Below, piece after piece: positions 6,174 to 13,763 of a stretch of 32,066 nucleotides of DNA. The notes under the pieces were generated by a model. It was not told the DNA's origin. It searched no databases and worked only from the letters and a program-made list of their open reading frames with translations. The position numbers and the translations under genes are program-made. Origin of the DNA: Patescibacteria group bacterium (GTDB taxonomy: Bacteria; Patescibacteriota; SICC01); the NCBI GenBank assembly GCA_009694835.1, contig SICC01000008.1, forward strand, positions 1 through 32,066. The letters run 5' to 3'. Position 1 is the stretch's first letter. Each line of letters begins with the position of its first letter.

Positions 6174-7244
6174 CTAGCCCAATCCCATGGCCGTCTTGGC
6201 TTCGGCCAAAGTCTTGGCGGCTACTGGTCGGGCTTTCTCTGCGCCCTTAGCTAGGATGTCGTCAACATATTTCGGGTCTGTTTCCAGCTCTTCCAAGGTT
6301 TTTTGAACCGGTTTAAGCGTTGCGATAATGACATCAGCTAAGTCCGACTTGAAGTCTCTGTAGCTCTTACCGCCGTATCGTTTTTCTAAGTCGGCTACCG
6401 ACACGTCTTCGAGTTCACTGAAAATTGTCAGTAAGTTAGTCAACGCCGGACGATCTTTGCCAGCCTTGATTTCAGTACCAGAGTCTGTGACCGCTTTAGA
6501 AATTTTCTTTTTAATAGCTTCTGGTGAATCAACCAGGGCAATGTAATTAGCCGCGGAAGACGCGCTCTTGGACATTTTCTTGCTTGGGTCATCCAATCCC
6601 ATAATCCGCGCGCCCTGTTTCGGAGTAAGAACATCCGGGACAGTAAAGGTCTCACTAAAACGCTTGTTAAACCGTTCCGCTAAATTGCGAGTTAACTCAA
6701 TATGTTGTTTTTGGTCATCACCTACTGGCACTAATTTCGGTTGATAGAGAAGAATATCGGCCGCCATGAGGGTCGGATAAGTGAATAATCCAGCCTGGAT
6801 GGAGTCGTTAGCATTTCCAGCCGACTTATCTTTGTATTGAGTCATCCGACTCAACTCACCCATGGTCGAAATGGTGTTTAACATCCAGCCAAGTTCAGCG
6901 TGGGCAGGAAGGGCTGACTGACAGAAGAACGTGGCTTGTTCAGGATCGAGCCCACACGCTAGGTAGAGATTGGCGATAGAGCGAATGCTTTTCCGAAGTT
7001 TCTCTGGATCATGAACCGTGGCTAGAGCATGCAGGTCGGCTAAAAAAAAGTACCCATCGTATTCACTTTGCAACGCAATAAACTGCTGCAAGGCTCCGAT
7101 GTAGTTACCAAGGTGAAGTTCACCGCTCGTAGTGATTCCCGAAACAACACGTTTTTTACTAGAGATAAGTCTCCAGCTGTAAGTCGTAAGAAAGCATATG
7201 CATACGTATAGCTTACAGCTCACAGCTGACGGCTTACAGCTCAC
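6174..7244 (-). CDS. trpS: Tryptophanyl-tRNA synthetase
   Basis: A class I aminoacyl-tRNA synthetase that charges tRNA-Trp. The HIGH motif is HLGN (His44-Asn47) within SGELHLGNY; the KMSKS motif is at 223-227. The DLHALAT and GDDQKQHIE stretches are also typical of TrpRS. Homology begins near residue 30 (KKRVVSGI), giving about 327 conserved residues, the usual size. The first 29 residues (MSCKPSAVSCKLYVC...) are extra and are encoded by a GCTTACAGCTCACA direct repeat. No ATG, GTG or TTG occurs between the repeat and KKRVV. The GTG at 7244 lies 8 nt after TATAGT, matching the leaderless spacing used elsewhere, so this start is kept; a second in-frame GTG at 7223 or a non-canonical start near 7166 is possible. 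Confidence 0.95.
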   Translation of the reverse strand: MSCKPSAVSCKLYVCICFLTTYSWRLISSKKRVVSGITTSGELHLGNYIGALQQFIALQSEYDGYFFLADLHALATVHDPEKLRKSIRSIANLYLACGLDPEQATFFCQSALPAHAELGWMLNTISTMGELSRMTQYKDKSAGNANDSIQAGLFTYPTLMAADILLYQPKLVPVGDDQKQHIELTRNLAERFNKRFSETFTVPDVLTPKQGARIMGLDDPSKKMSKSASSAANYIALVDSPEAIKKKISKAVTDSGTEIKAGKDRPALTNLLTIFSELEDVSVADLEKRYGGKSYRDFKSDLADVIIATLKPVQKTLEELETDPKYVDDILAKGAEKARPVAAKTLAEAKTAMGLG

Positions 7245-7245
7245 A
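7211..7245. repeat. Direct repeat GCTTACAGCTCACA x2
   Basis: GCTTACAGCTCACA occurs at 7211-7224 and 7232-7245, separated by GCTGACG. An inverted partial copy (CAGCTGTAAG) lies at about 7174-7183. The repeats encode part of the extra trpS N-terminus and sit just inside the shared promoter. Confidence 0.85.
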
Positions 7246-7251
7246 ACCCGC

Positions 7252-7258
7252 TACTATA
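7252..7258. promoter_or_regulatory. Shared symmetrical -10 box for trpS and the divergent gene
   Basis: TACTATA gives TACTAT on the plus strand (7252-7257), 8 nt before the ATG at 7266. It also gives TATAGT on the minus strand (7258-7253), 8 nt before the trpS GTG at 7244. Both genes would be leaderless from overlapping -10 elements. No clear -35 is seen on either side. Confidence 0.5.
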
Positions 7259-7265
7259 GAGACGC

Positions 7266-8216
7266 ATGACTAAACAGGCTGCTAATGTCAAAAGCTCGGC
7301 TCCGCCGCTCGACTGGTGTGTGGTCGGAACCTTGGCTTGGTTCGGAATTCTCGGCCGACCGCTGCGGTTACCGGAACTACGGCGATTGTTGTTGAAACGA
7401 AGCGCGACCGACGCTGAACTAAAGGCTGAACTAAAGAAACTCGGCGATGCCCTGGTCGAAAAAGATGGATGCTATTCACTGAATGGTTTGCCGGTGCAGT
7501 ATCCGACTCCGGAACATGATCGCTGGTTTCGGTACAAATGGTGGCGAGCTCACCTAGCAGCCAACATCATGCGGAGAATTCCCTATGTTCGAATGGTTGG
7601 CGTTGGAAATACGCTGGCCGATCAAACCTCATCCAAAGACAGTGACATCGACGTGTTCGTAGTGATGAAGCACGGACGTTTGTTCCTTGGTCGGACACTG
7701 GTAACTGTGGCCATGCAGCTCACCGGGCTACGACGTCATGGCAAGAAAATTTCTAATCGGGTTTGTTTATCCTTTTATGCCACCGATCATCATCTCGACC
7801 TCTCGGACGTGGCCTTTGTACCATATGACATTTATCTCGCCTATTGGGTCACAGAACTTACACCGGTGCTGTCCGACAAGAATACCTATCAGAATTTCTT
7901 GAAAGCCAACCGCTGGGTGCTGAATTATCTGCCAGGCTTCGGATCGCGTCCGTGTGAGCCAGCTAAACCGTCCTGGGGAGCTCGAATCGGGGAACGCGTG
8001 TTCGACACTCGGCTCGGGGAGATGCTCGAACGACGACTATCAAAACGGCAGCTGTCACGAATCAACACCGACCTGCGGCCAGACGAGCCGGATGTACGAA
8101 TTATCGCGACCGAGTCGATGCTGAAGTTCCATGAAAAAGAGCGTCGCAAGCTCTACCGCACCGATTGGGAAGCGGCCATGAAGCGCTTTGGGTTTGATGC
8201 AGATTTGATTACGTAA
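7266..8216 (+). CDS. Nucleotidyltransferase-fold protein, function unknown
   Basis: A 316-aa protein whose residues about 109-131 carry the polymerase-beta superfamily signature: VGVGNT (111-116), then DSDIDVFVV with Asp125, Asp127 and Asp129. The Gly-Asn pair takes the place of the usual GS before the D-x-D pair, as in several stand-alone nucleotidyltransferases. The N-terminal ~90 residues look like a small winged-helix-type domain (RPLRLPELRRLLLKR... KDGCYSLNG). The central and C-terminal regions are basic and contain many Trp, Tyr and Arg residues, with no convincing membrane segment. The substrate (protein AMPylation, tRNA or small molecule) cannot be inferred. It is divergent from trpS and shares its -10 box. 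The 57-aa gene's promoter starts 5 nt after the stop. Confidence 0.7.
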   Translation: MTKQAANVKSSAPPLDWCVVGTLAWFGILGRPLRLPELRRLLLKRSATDAELKAELKKLGDALVEKDGCYSLNGLPVQYPTPEHDRWFRYKWWRAHLAANIMRRIPYVRMVGVGNTLADQTSSKDSDIDVFVVMKHGRLFLGRTLVTVAMQLTGLRRHGKKISNRVCLSFYATDHHLDLSDVAFVPYDIYLAYWVTELTPVLSDKNTYQNFLKANRWVLNYLPGFGSRPCEPAKPSWGARIGERVFDTRLGEMLERRLSKRQLSRINTDLRPDEPDVRIIATESMLKFHEKERRKLYRTDWEAAMKRFGFDADLIT

Positions 8217-8221
8217 ATTTA

Positions 8222-8250
8222 TTGACAACCAAGGTATTATTTGATACCTT
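8222..8250 (+). promoter_or_regulatory. Strong promoter with palindromic operator for the 57-aa gene
   Basis: Perfect TTGACA (8222-8227), exactly 17 nt, then TACCTT (8245-8250). A perfect palindrome AAGGTAT-TATTTG-ATACCTT (8231-8237/8244-8250) fills the spacer and overlaps the -10 box, the place expected for a repressor site. The predicted start is near 8257, leaving a leader of about 48 nt. Confidence 0.7.
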
Positions 8251-8304
8251 TCGAGGTTCCTTGAAAACCTGATTAGTCACTCCGTTACACAACCAAGGAG
8301 AGGT

Positions 8305-8478
8305 ATGTTCAACCGACCCAGTTTCATCAAAAAAGAACTCGGTGCCCGCACCCTGCTCGACCGCTTCACCACCTCGCGCTTCTACAGCTGGCTCGATCCC
8401 GAACGCCGCTTCAAGCGCATCCATCGCGTCGCTGACAAGCTCCAGAGCACCAGCGAAGCCACCCTCCGCAAGCTGTAA
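8305..8478 (+). CDS. Small basic protein, 57 aa, unknown, probably highly expressed
   Basis: This ORF is missing from the supplied track. It reads MFNRPSFIKKELGARTL and ends SEATLRKL before TAA. Evidence for translation: a strong Shine-Dalgarno (AAGGAG/GAGAGG directly upstream, rare in this window), a near-consensus promoter, and strongly biased codons (CTC, CGC, ACC, TTC, AAG, GCC) unlike the AT-tolerant codons of neighbours, typical of abundant proteins. The product is rich in Arg and Lys with aromatic residues (SRFYSWLDPERRFKRIHR), with no membrane segment and probably helical. I do not recognise the family; nucleic-acid or ribosome binding is conceivable from charge alone. It is followed by a long hairpin and enclosed by a 16-bp inverted repeat. 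The alternative is that the locus is a structured RNA whose ORF is incidental, but the third-position bias argues against that. Confidence 0.75.
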   Translation: MFNRPSFIKKELGARTLLDRFTTSRFYSWLDPERRFKRIHRVADKLQSTSEATLRKL

Positions 8479-8486
8479 CGGACCAC

Positions 8487-8533
8487 GAGAGTGCGGCGGA
8501 TCACGTCTGATTATTCAGACCCGCCGCACTCTC
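8487..8533 (+). terminator. Long 3' hairpin after the 57-aa gene
   Basis: GAGAGTGCGGCGG (8487-8499) pairs perfectly with CCGCCGCACTCTC (8521-8533). Inside, GTCTGA-TTAT-TCAGAC (8505-8520) stacks on it with a 5-nt bulge, giving 19 bp in total. Only a weak T run (TATTCCGTCTTT) follows, so it may stabilise the message or terminate poorly rather than be a textbook terminator. Confidence 0.7.
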
Positions 8534-8573
8534 TATTCCGTCTTTGAGTGACTAATCAGGTGATATGGTAGCC

Positions 8574-8582
8574 TGCTATACT
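8574..8582 (+). promoter_or_regulatory. Extended -10 promoter, leaderless comF
   Basis: TGC-TATACT ends 7 nt before the ATG at 8590, so the transcript should begin at the start codon. It lies 12 nt beyond the 3' arm of the long-range repeat. Confidence 0.65.
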
Positions 8583-8589
8583 ATTAACT

Positions 8590-9294
8590 ATGGCTGCTTG
8601 GTATATTGAGGCACCGCGTAAGACCGGACTGAAACTGGCAGACTTTGTCTGGCCGGCACATTGTGTTGGCTGTGGTTGTCCGGAAACCTGGTGGTGCTTA
8701 GGGTGCGACCTGTCGGTGATTACGATCGACAGCCCAACCTGCCCCAGGTGCAATCGCCCGTCATTACATGGAACCTACTGTGCCACCTGCCGAAAAGGGA
8801 AGATGCTGCGTGGCGTGCTGGCTGGTGCTCAGTTTAACGGCCCATTACCAGCACTCGTAAAAGCCCTGAAGTACCGACATGCCAGAGCCGTGGCCCCGCA
8901 CCTTGTCCCGTATCTAGAGCGGCCGCTCAATACGTTGCCACACATAGAAAACGCCGTGCTGGTTCCAATTCCGCTGCATGCATCTCGAGAACGGCAACGT
9001 GGCCACAATCAATCCCGCATCTTGGCTGGATTACTATCCAAACAGACCAAGATTCCCCTGGCCGATGGGTTGGAGCGAATCAAACCGACCATATCCCAAA
9101 CTGGTCTTAATCGATCGGCTCGCCAAAAGAATGTCGAGGGTGTCTTCCGGTGGAGAAAGCGGGTCAAGCCTCGGGCAACGGCCATTCTGGTCGATGACGT
9201 CTTCACCACCGGAGCCACGCTCGAGTCAGCGGCGCGAACCTGCCGGGCTGCTGGAGTGCAGACAGTTTGGGGGCTAGCGGTGGCGAAGCGTTAG
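8590..9294 (+). CDS. comF: ComF family protein (phosphoribosyltransferase-like)
   Basis: A 234-aa ComF homologue of normal length. The N-terminus holds a zinc ribbon of paired cysteines (CVGCGC, CLGC, CPRC, CATC within residues about 20-62). The C-terminal domain has the phosphoribosyltransferase PRPP loop ILVDDVFTTGATL, plus the ComF signature PIPLHASRERQRGHNQS. ComF proteins act in the cytosol during uptake of single-stranded DNA in natural competence. Its presence fits CPR bacteria, many of which keep type IV pilus and competence genes; here the pilin-like protein at 376-1302 is in the same neighbourhood but not the same operon. It is leaderless from TATACT. Its stop overlaps the stop of convergent vanW-like gene by 2 nt. 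Confidence 0.93.
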   Translation: MAAWYIEAPRKTGLKLADFVWPAHCVGCGCPETWWCLGCDLSVITIDSPTCPRCNRPSLHGTYCATCRKGKMLRGVLAGAQFNGPLPALVKALKYRHARAVAPHLVPYLERPLNTLPHIENAVLVPIPLHASRERQRGHNQSRILAGLLSKQTKIPLADGLERIKPTISQTGLNRSARQKNVEGVFRWRKRVKPRATAILVDDVFTTGATLESAARTCRAAGVQTVWGLAVAKR

Positions 9295-11045
9295 TTTAGA
9301 CTCTTTTCACCGGAAACCGGGAACGCCGACTGCGGCTTGTAGGTCGAAAAGAAAACTCGATTAATCGGATCGGGACCGCCATCAACAACGTATCGGAACG
9401 ACGCTGTACCACCATTCGCCTCGGTCGCATTTTGTGAAAGAATTTCCGTACTCGACTTCCGCCCGTCTGACGTCCCGTAAAACTCATAGGTCAGATTTGT
9501 TCCTGACTGAGTGGTCTGAACCAAGATGTTTCCAGGTGTATTATTGATGAACTTCATGTCCGGATACGGTGGATAAATGGTGGCGTCCATACCAAGCGGT
9601 GCGTAATAATGAACGGCATAGGAATGCTCCGTCCGCGCTGTAATCGGAAGCCCGGAAGCAAGGGCGGCTCGAAACATCGTGGTCGAGACTTGGCACAAGC
9701 CGCCACCGTACTGCGGCTCTGTCTTGTTGTTGATAATGACGAGTTCCTGACGGTAGCCAGTTTCTGGGCCGACATCACCCAGGGTATCATCGAATGAAAA
9801 TTCTTCGCCAGGCTTAATCACCACTCCGTCAAACTTTGAGGCACCAACCCCAATGTTGTAGGTGCGGTTGACTGGACTACCGGCAAAGTGGGTAGTCGAA
9901 CTACCAATCAATGTTTTGATACCAAGCGAGGCCAACGTCTCCTGGCGAATATCGGCTTTCTTGGCGATGATTGGCACGGCCACTTGATGGTCGGGTCGTT
10001 TGGCCGCCGCAATCAGGGCCTCGACGGTGGCTGTCCGGTCGATGACCGTACCATCCTGCGGCTGTCCGGAAATGACGACTTGTCCGTTCTCGAAGCTGAG
10101 ACGGGCATTGACCGGGGGCTTATCGACCGCGGAAGAAAGCTCTGGAATGTACTTACCGACTTCTTCGCGATCAATATCAGCTCGCAATGTTGGCTGGACC
10201 GGGCCGAGGGAAGCAATTTCCTCGGGCGCGATGGCTAAGGCATCGTCTATCCGACGGATCAGCGTACTGCCAGCAACCAGCGGGCTCTCTGCGTCGGCAT
10301 CAGTCTGCTTGAACGTTACCCAGCTCGCCAAACGGTTCGGTGAAACAGAGAAGTTTTTTTCGCCAGCGGAAATCGACAGTGGTTGGCTGGCGATGGTTTC
10401 GGCATAGGCTTTGGCCGGCGTCAGCGTCTGCGCTTTGATCGTCGGTTGGTCGGCCTCCACCTTCATCGCCACCTGATGGTTAAAGTGTTCGGTTTGATAG
10501 AGCGTATCGCGCACGACTTGATTTACATTGATTGCCTGTCCGGAGGCTTCCGGTTTTATTTCAAAACTAGTACCGACCCGCTTAATGCTGGCATCTTCAG
10601 CTGGATCGCCGATGTCCGACGTCAGCCCGGTCAGTTTCTCCTTCAAGGCTGATTGATTCAGGGTATAGACCGGATTAATTTCGTCGCGGGCAAAGCCAAG
10701 CTGTGACGGAGTAAAGACTGACTCAAGCCCACCTTCGCGTCCTTGCTTGAGCGCCGCCTCAGCGGTGGCCTTAGCATCAATCACTAGTCCGACTTCGGCG
10801 GCCGGAATTTCAAAGCTCTGATCTTGGTAGGTGTAGTTCAATGTTTTCATCGAGTCGGCCTTTTCCTTAACCAGCTGTTCGATGTCGGCTTTCGACTTTC
10901 CAGCCACGGAAACGTCCCCAACGTAGACACCTGGTAAGGCTCGGTTTAGATACACCAGCTGGATGCTGGCGATGATGGCGACAACGGCAATAATCAGGAA
11001 AATAGCCGCGCGTACGAACGGGCGGCGGCCAGCCTGCTCAGTCAC
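9291..11045 (-). CDS. VanW family protein with peptidoglycan-binding-like domains
   Basis: A 584-aa membrane-anchored surface protein. Residues about 12-30 are one membrane helix (AAIFLIIAVVAIIASIQLVYL). It is followed by repeated beta-rich modules of the kind found before VanW and L,D-transpeptidase domains (GVYVGDVSVAGKSKADIEQLV and further copies to about residue 375). The VanW domain is C-terminal, with NIGVGASKFDGVVIKPGEEFSF, YGGGLCQVST and HSYAVHYY. VanW proteins are linked to the cell wall, but no enzymatic activity is established. The ATG overlaps the stop of the upstream DUF3006-like gene as ATGA, so the two are co-translated. The stop overlaps that of comF, leaving no room for a terminator. 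Confidence 0.9.
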   Translation of the reverse strand: MTEQAGRRPFVRAAIFLIIAVVAIIASIQLVYLNRALPGVYVGDVSVAGKSKADIEQLVKEKADSMKTLNYTYQDQSFEIPAAEVGLVIDAKATAEAALKQGREGGLESVFTPSQLGFARDEINPVYTLNQSALKEKLTGLTSDIGDPAEDASIKRVGTSFEIKPEASGQAINVNQVVRDTLYQTEHFNHQVAMKVEADQPTIKAQTLTPAKAYAETIASQPLSISAGEKNFSVSPNRLASWVTFKQTDADAESPLVAGSTLIRRIDDALAIAPEEIASLGPVQPTLRADIDREEVGKYIPELSSAVDKPPVNARLSFENGQVVISGQPQDGTVIDRTATVEALIAAAKRPDHQVAVPIIAKKADIRQETLASLGIKTLIGSSTTHFAGSPVNRTYNIGVGASKFDGVVIKPGEEFSFDDTLGDVGPETGYRQELVIINNKTEPQYGGGLCQVSTTMFRAALASGLPITARTEHSYAVHYYAPLGMDATIYPPYPDMKFINNTPGNILVQTTQSGTNLTYEFYGTSDGRKSSTEILSQNATEANGGTASFRYVVDGGPDPINRVFFSTYKPQSAFPVSGEKSLN

Positions 11046-11269
11046 TGTCTACCTCCAAGAATCTCGGACAAAATCGCTCGGGCGAGTTCTTGCCGATCTT
11101 GTTCCGCGGCTTTAGCCGATACCATTCGGAGTTGCACCGTATCCCCTTCGTGAGCGTCGTCCGGCAAAGCTTCTCGCGGCCAGGACACTGTCTGACCGTT
11201 AAGGTCGAGGAGTGCCCGATCGGAGGTGACGTGCCGGATTACCGCAGTTAGTTCTTTTGATCCATCCAT
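11042..11269 (-). CDS. DUF3006-like small protein
   Basis: A 75-aa soluble protein with a small beta-barrel-like pattern: TAVIRHVTSDRALLDLNG, then VSWPREALPDDAHEGDTVQLRMV, then a helix rich in Arg and Glu. The order 'value of D/E, LP..a.EGD.v.v, acidic-basic helix' matches DUF3006, a family often paired with surface or competence proteins. The assignment is by pattern memory only. It is the first gene of a two-gene unit with the VanW protein (4-nt ATGA overlap). No -10 box at leaderless spacing is seen; a TAGAAT lies 42 nt upstream. Confidence 0.7.
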   Translation of the reverse strand: MDGSKELTAVIRHVTSDRALLDLNGQTVSWPREALPDDAHEGDTVQLRMVSAKAAEQDRQELARAILSEILGGRQ

Positions 11270-11311
11270 ATACTAGCAAGGCTTTCATTAAGAAATCTTG
11301 AGAGACCCTTT

Positions 11312-11317
11312 ATTCTA
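11312..11317 (-). promoter_or_regulatory. Possible -10 box for the DUF3006/vanW unit
   Basis: TAGAAT on the minus strand, in the 68-bp gap after the glycosyltransferase gene and 42 nt before the DUF3006 ATG. No clear -35 is seen. The gap could otherwise be transcribed through from upstream. Confidence 0.3.
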
Positions 11318-11337
11318 GCCTTCACGGCAGCCAGCCG

Positions 11338-12489
11338 CTACCGTTTGAGCGATGAAGTGACGGAAAGGGCTTCATCATAGGCCGCCAGCGTCTCGACCGC
11401 CGTCTTCGACCAAGAATATTTCTTGACCTGCTGGGTACCGAGCTTCTGGAATTTCTCTCGCCGAGTTCGGTTTTTTAGAAGCTTAATAATAGTGTCCGCA
11501 ACCGACTGGGTGCTGCGTGGATTAAAGTAGTCAGCCGCATCCCCCAAAATTTCTGGCATCGGTCCGGTGTTTGATGAAGCCACCGCGGTTCCGCAGGCCA
11601 TCGCTTCGAGCGGTGGCAATCCGAATCCTTCGACCAGTGAAGGAAAGGCGAAGACTTCGGCCGCATTGTAGTACAGCGGCAGTTCTTTCTCTTTGACGTA
11701 ATCAGTCAGGATGACGTCGTCCTGAAGTCCTTGCTCGACAATGGTTTCTTTGATAATCGTGAAGGCTGGATCGATTTTTCCGGCCAGTACCAATTTTGCA
11801 TCCTGCGTAGCGCGGACCAACTTGAACGCTTTAATCAGACGTACCAAGTTTTTGTGCTCCCGCCACTGCCCCGCATACATGACGAACTGCTTGTCTAATC
11901 CTTTCTGCTTTCGAAACGCGTTGATCTGGCCTGCTGGCAACGATCGGTATTCCGGATCGACCGCCTCATAAATGACCTCAACCCGATCCGACGGAATTTG
12001 AAAGTGCTTGGTAATTAACTTGCGCTGATATTCGGAAATCGTGATGACTTTACGTCCGTGGGTAATACCGTACCGAACCACGGCCTGCATCGGAATGTGC
12101 TTCAGTCTGGAAAGTTTACTGCGTCCAGCAAACCGGAGCAACGTTAAATCATGAATGGTCACCACAAACGGCCCACGGTACCCAATCGGCATATTGAAGT
12201 TCGTAAAATGCATCAAATCGAGGTTGGCTTTTTTTAGTTCCCAACCGAAGAGTAGTTGCTCACGAGCGGTGTAATGAGGAATGTTGGTTGCCCGGACCTC
12301 GATGTTACGAGCTCGAATCGTAAAGTGCGGTCGGTCTTGTTGCCGCAAAAAGACAACGAACGTATGTTCGGACTTAATGCGGGACGCGTGACTAATTAGT
12401 TCCTGAATGTAGCGGGCCAAACCGGTGGGCGGTGCCGTCGGACCATGGAAACGCGCGTCGATACCGATCCGTCTGCTTGAACTGTTCAT
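11338..12489 (-). CDS. Glycosyltransferase family 4 (GT-B)
   Basis: A 383-aa GT-B fold glycosyltransferase of the family 4 type. The N-terminal acceptor domain begins RIGIDARFHGP...TGLARY (glycine-rich loop). The C-terminal donor domain has MYAGQWREHKNL and the E-x7-E donor-binding motif EGFGLPPLE in FPSLVEGFGLPPLEAMACG. These enzymes move a sugar, often mannose or rhamnose-type, from a nucleotide sugar to a growing glycan on the cytoplasmic face; the donor cannot be told. It is the last gene of the polysaccharide operon that starts near 18448. Its ATG overlaps the stop of the upstream Wzy-like gene (ATGA). Confidence 0.92.
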   Translation of the reverse strand: MNSSSRRIGIDARFHGPTAPPTGLARYIQELISHASRIKSEHTFVVFLRQQDRPHFTIRARNIEVRATNIPHYTAREQLLFGWELKKANLDLMHFTNFNMPIGYRGPFVVTIHDLTLLRFAGRSKLSRLKHIPMQAVVRYGITHGRKVITISEYQRKLITKHFQIPSDRVEVIYEAVDPEYRSLPAGQINAFRKQKGLDKQFVMYAGQWREHKNLVRLIKAFKLVRATQDAKLVLAGKIDPAFTIIKETIVEQGLQDDVILTDYVKEKELPLYYNAAEVFAFPSLVEGFGLPPLEAMACGTAVASSNTGPMPEILGDAADYFNPRSTQSVADTIIKLLKNRTRREKFQKLGTQQVKKYSWSKTAVETLAAYDEALSVTSSLKR

Positions 12490-13763
12490 GTTACAACCCG
12501 TTTCTCTTTGGCTTTCGGCAATATCAGCGTCATAGCTACTACCAGCCAGAACACCATGGCGAGATCATTTTTAAAAATGGCGGTGTCGACCATACCGTGA
12601 ACCAATATGGCGATAAGTACTGTAGACGGCAGAATCATCCAATAACTGAATCGGCGCTTAATGGTCAATATCATCGTAATAATGATGGCGATTAAGGAAA
12701 CGACCGTCAGAAATCCCCACTCGGTCCAGGCTACGAGCCAGACGTTATGAGCGTTGTGGGCTTGTGGCGCAATGTAGAGCGTCTCATCATGATTGTTTGC
12801 AACCCGCCTTCCAAACTCGTCTTGAAACTGTCCGGGGCCAACACCAAAGATTGGATCGGCCTTGATTACATTCCCAGCCTCGCGCCAAATTGGTGGACGA
12901 GATGAAACGACTTGGTCTTCGTGATGATTGATTAGTTTCGGACCAAACAGAGCCGCCGCCGCTACGCCGCCAATTACCAGCACAGAGATAGCAATCATTC
13001 GAAGTCGGCGCCCGAGGAACGGCAACGCAACCAAGATAGCGGCTCCTAGAGCCATAAAGCCACCGCGTGAGTTGGTGAAGAACAGTATGCTCAATCCAGT
13101 GACCGCGGCCAGGACTCGAATGATAACCAGTTCTCGTCGTGGCCAAACTAGAATCATCGTAATCAATGGCACCAGCAGTAATGAAAAATAGTTGGCAGTT
13201 TGGTACGGCCCCAGCAATCGATCATCGTAACTTATAGCGCGATCGACACCCAGCAAATAGAGCGTCCATATGGTAAGTACTCCCAGGGCTCCGATGACTC
13301 CGACCAGCAACGGCTTTGGATCGCGCTTCTTAAACACGGCTGTAACCGCATAGAAGAAAATGACTGGCTCGAGGATGAAGGCACGCCACAGTCCAAGCCC
13401 TTCTTTAATGTCGCTACTGAACAGTGCAGCTAACAGCGAACCGGCTAACAGTAAGCCAATCCATCGATCGTAGGAACTAGTAACTACCTTCTCTTTTGGT
13501 CCAGGAGCACCCTTAACCAGCCAGCGGCTCAAAATTCCCAGAATCACTGCCCCAAACAGTAGTTCGAGGAATGTCGTCGGCAGTCCGAACATATCTCCGC
13601 GGACCTGGTAGAGCGGTAAGGCCGCAATAATAGTAGCCAGTCCCCAGTCCGGTCGGCGGCGAGTCACTATGAAGGCCGCAATCATTACGACAATCATTCC
13701 AGCCCACATCCACGGTTCTTGAATATGAATGGTCGGCTCCATCACAATTCGAGGATCGTACAT
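12486..13763 (-). CDS. O-antigen ligase/polymerase-like membrane protein
   Basis: A 425-aa polytopic protein with about 10-12 hydrophobic segments. It carries features of the Wzy/WaaL superfamily: NSRGGFMALGAAI in the centre, a large loop containing DPIFGVGPGQF, and HNAHNVWLVAWTEWGF. Proteins of this group polymerise or ligate lipid-linked glycan repeats at the outer face of the membrane. The track extends it to 13832, but ATG 13763 (MYDPRIVMEP) overlaps the stop of the preceding Wzy-like gene by 1 nt (TAATG), the coupling used elsewhere here, so that start is chosen. It follows another protein of the same superfamily, so one may be a polymerase and the other a ligase. Confidence 0.85.
   Translation of the reverse strand: MYDPRIVMEPTIHIQEPWMWAGMIVVMIAAFIVTRRRPDWGLATIIAALPLYQVRGDMFGLPTTFLELLFGAVILGILSRWLVKGAPGPKEKVVTSSYDRWIGLLLAGSLLAALFSSDIKEGLGLWRAFILEPVIFFYAVTAVFKKRDPKPLLVGVIGALGVLTIWTLYLLGVDRAISYDDRLLGPYQTANYFSLLLVPLITMILVWPRRELVIIRVLAAVTGLSILFFTNSRGGFMALGAAILVALPFLGRRLRMIAISVLVIGGVAAAALFGPKLINHHEDQVVSSRPPIWREAGNVIKADPIFGVGPGQFQDEFGRRVANNHDETLYIAPQAHNAHNVWLVAWTEWGFLTVVSLIAIIITMILTIKRRFSYWMILPSTVLIAILVHGMVDTAIFKNDLAMVFWLVVAMTLILPKAKEKRVVT

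Larger units (their letters stand above)
8267..8561 (+). other. Perfect 16-bp inverted repeat enclosing the 57-aa gene
   Basis: ACCTGATTAGTCACTC (8267-8282) in the 5' UTR is the exact reverse complement of GAGTGACTAATCAGGT (8546-8561) in the 3' region. In RNA the two arms would close the whole message in a long-range terminal stem. The promoter lies outside the repeat, which favours an RNA structure over the terminal repeats of a mobile element. Confidence 0.75.

Noticed and set aside
8267-8561. The inverted repeat as terminal repeats of a tiny mobile element
   Set aside because: No target-site duplication is evident and the promoter and leader lie outside the left arm, so RNA pairing is the better reading. 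Not fully excluded.
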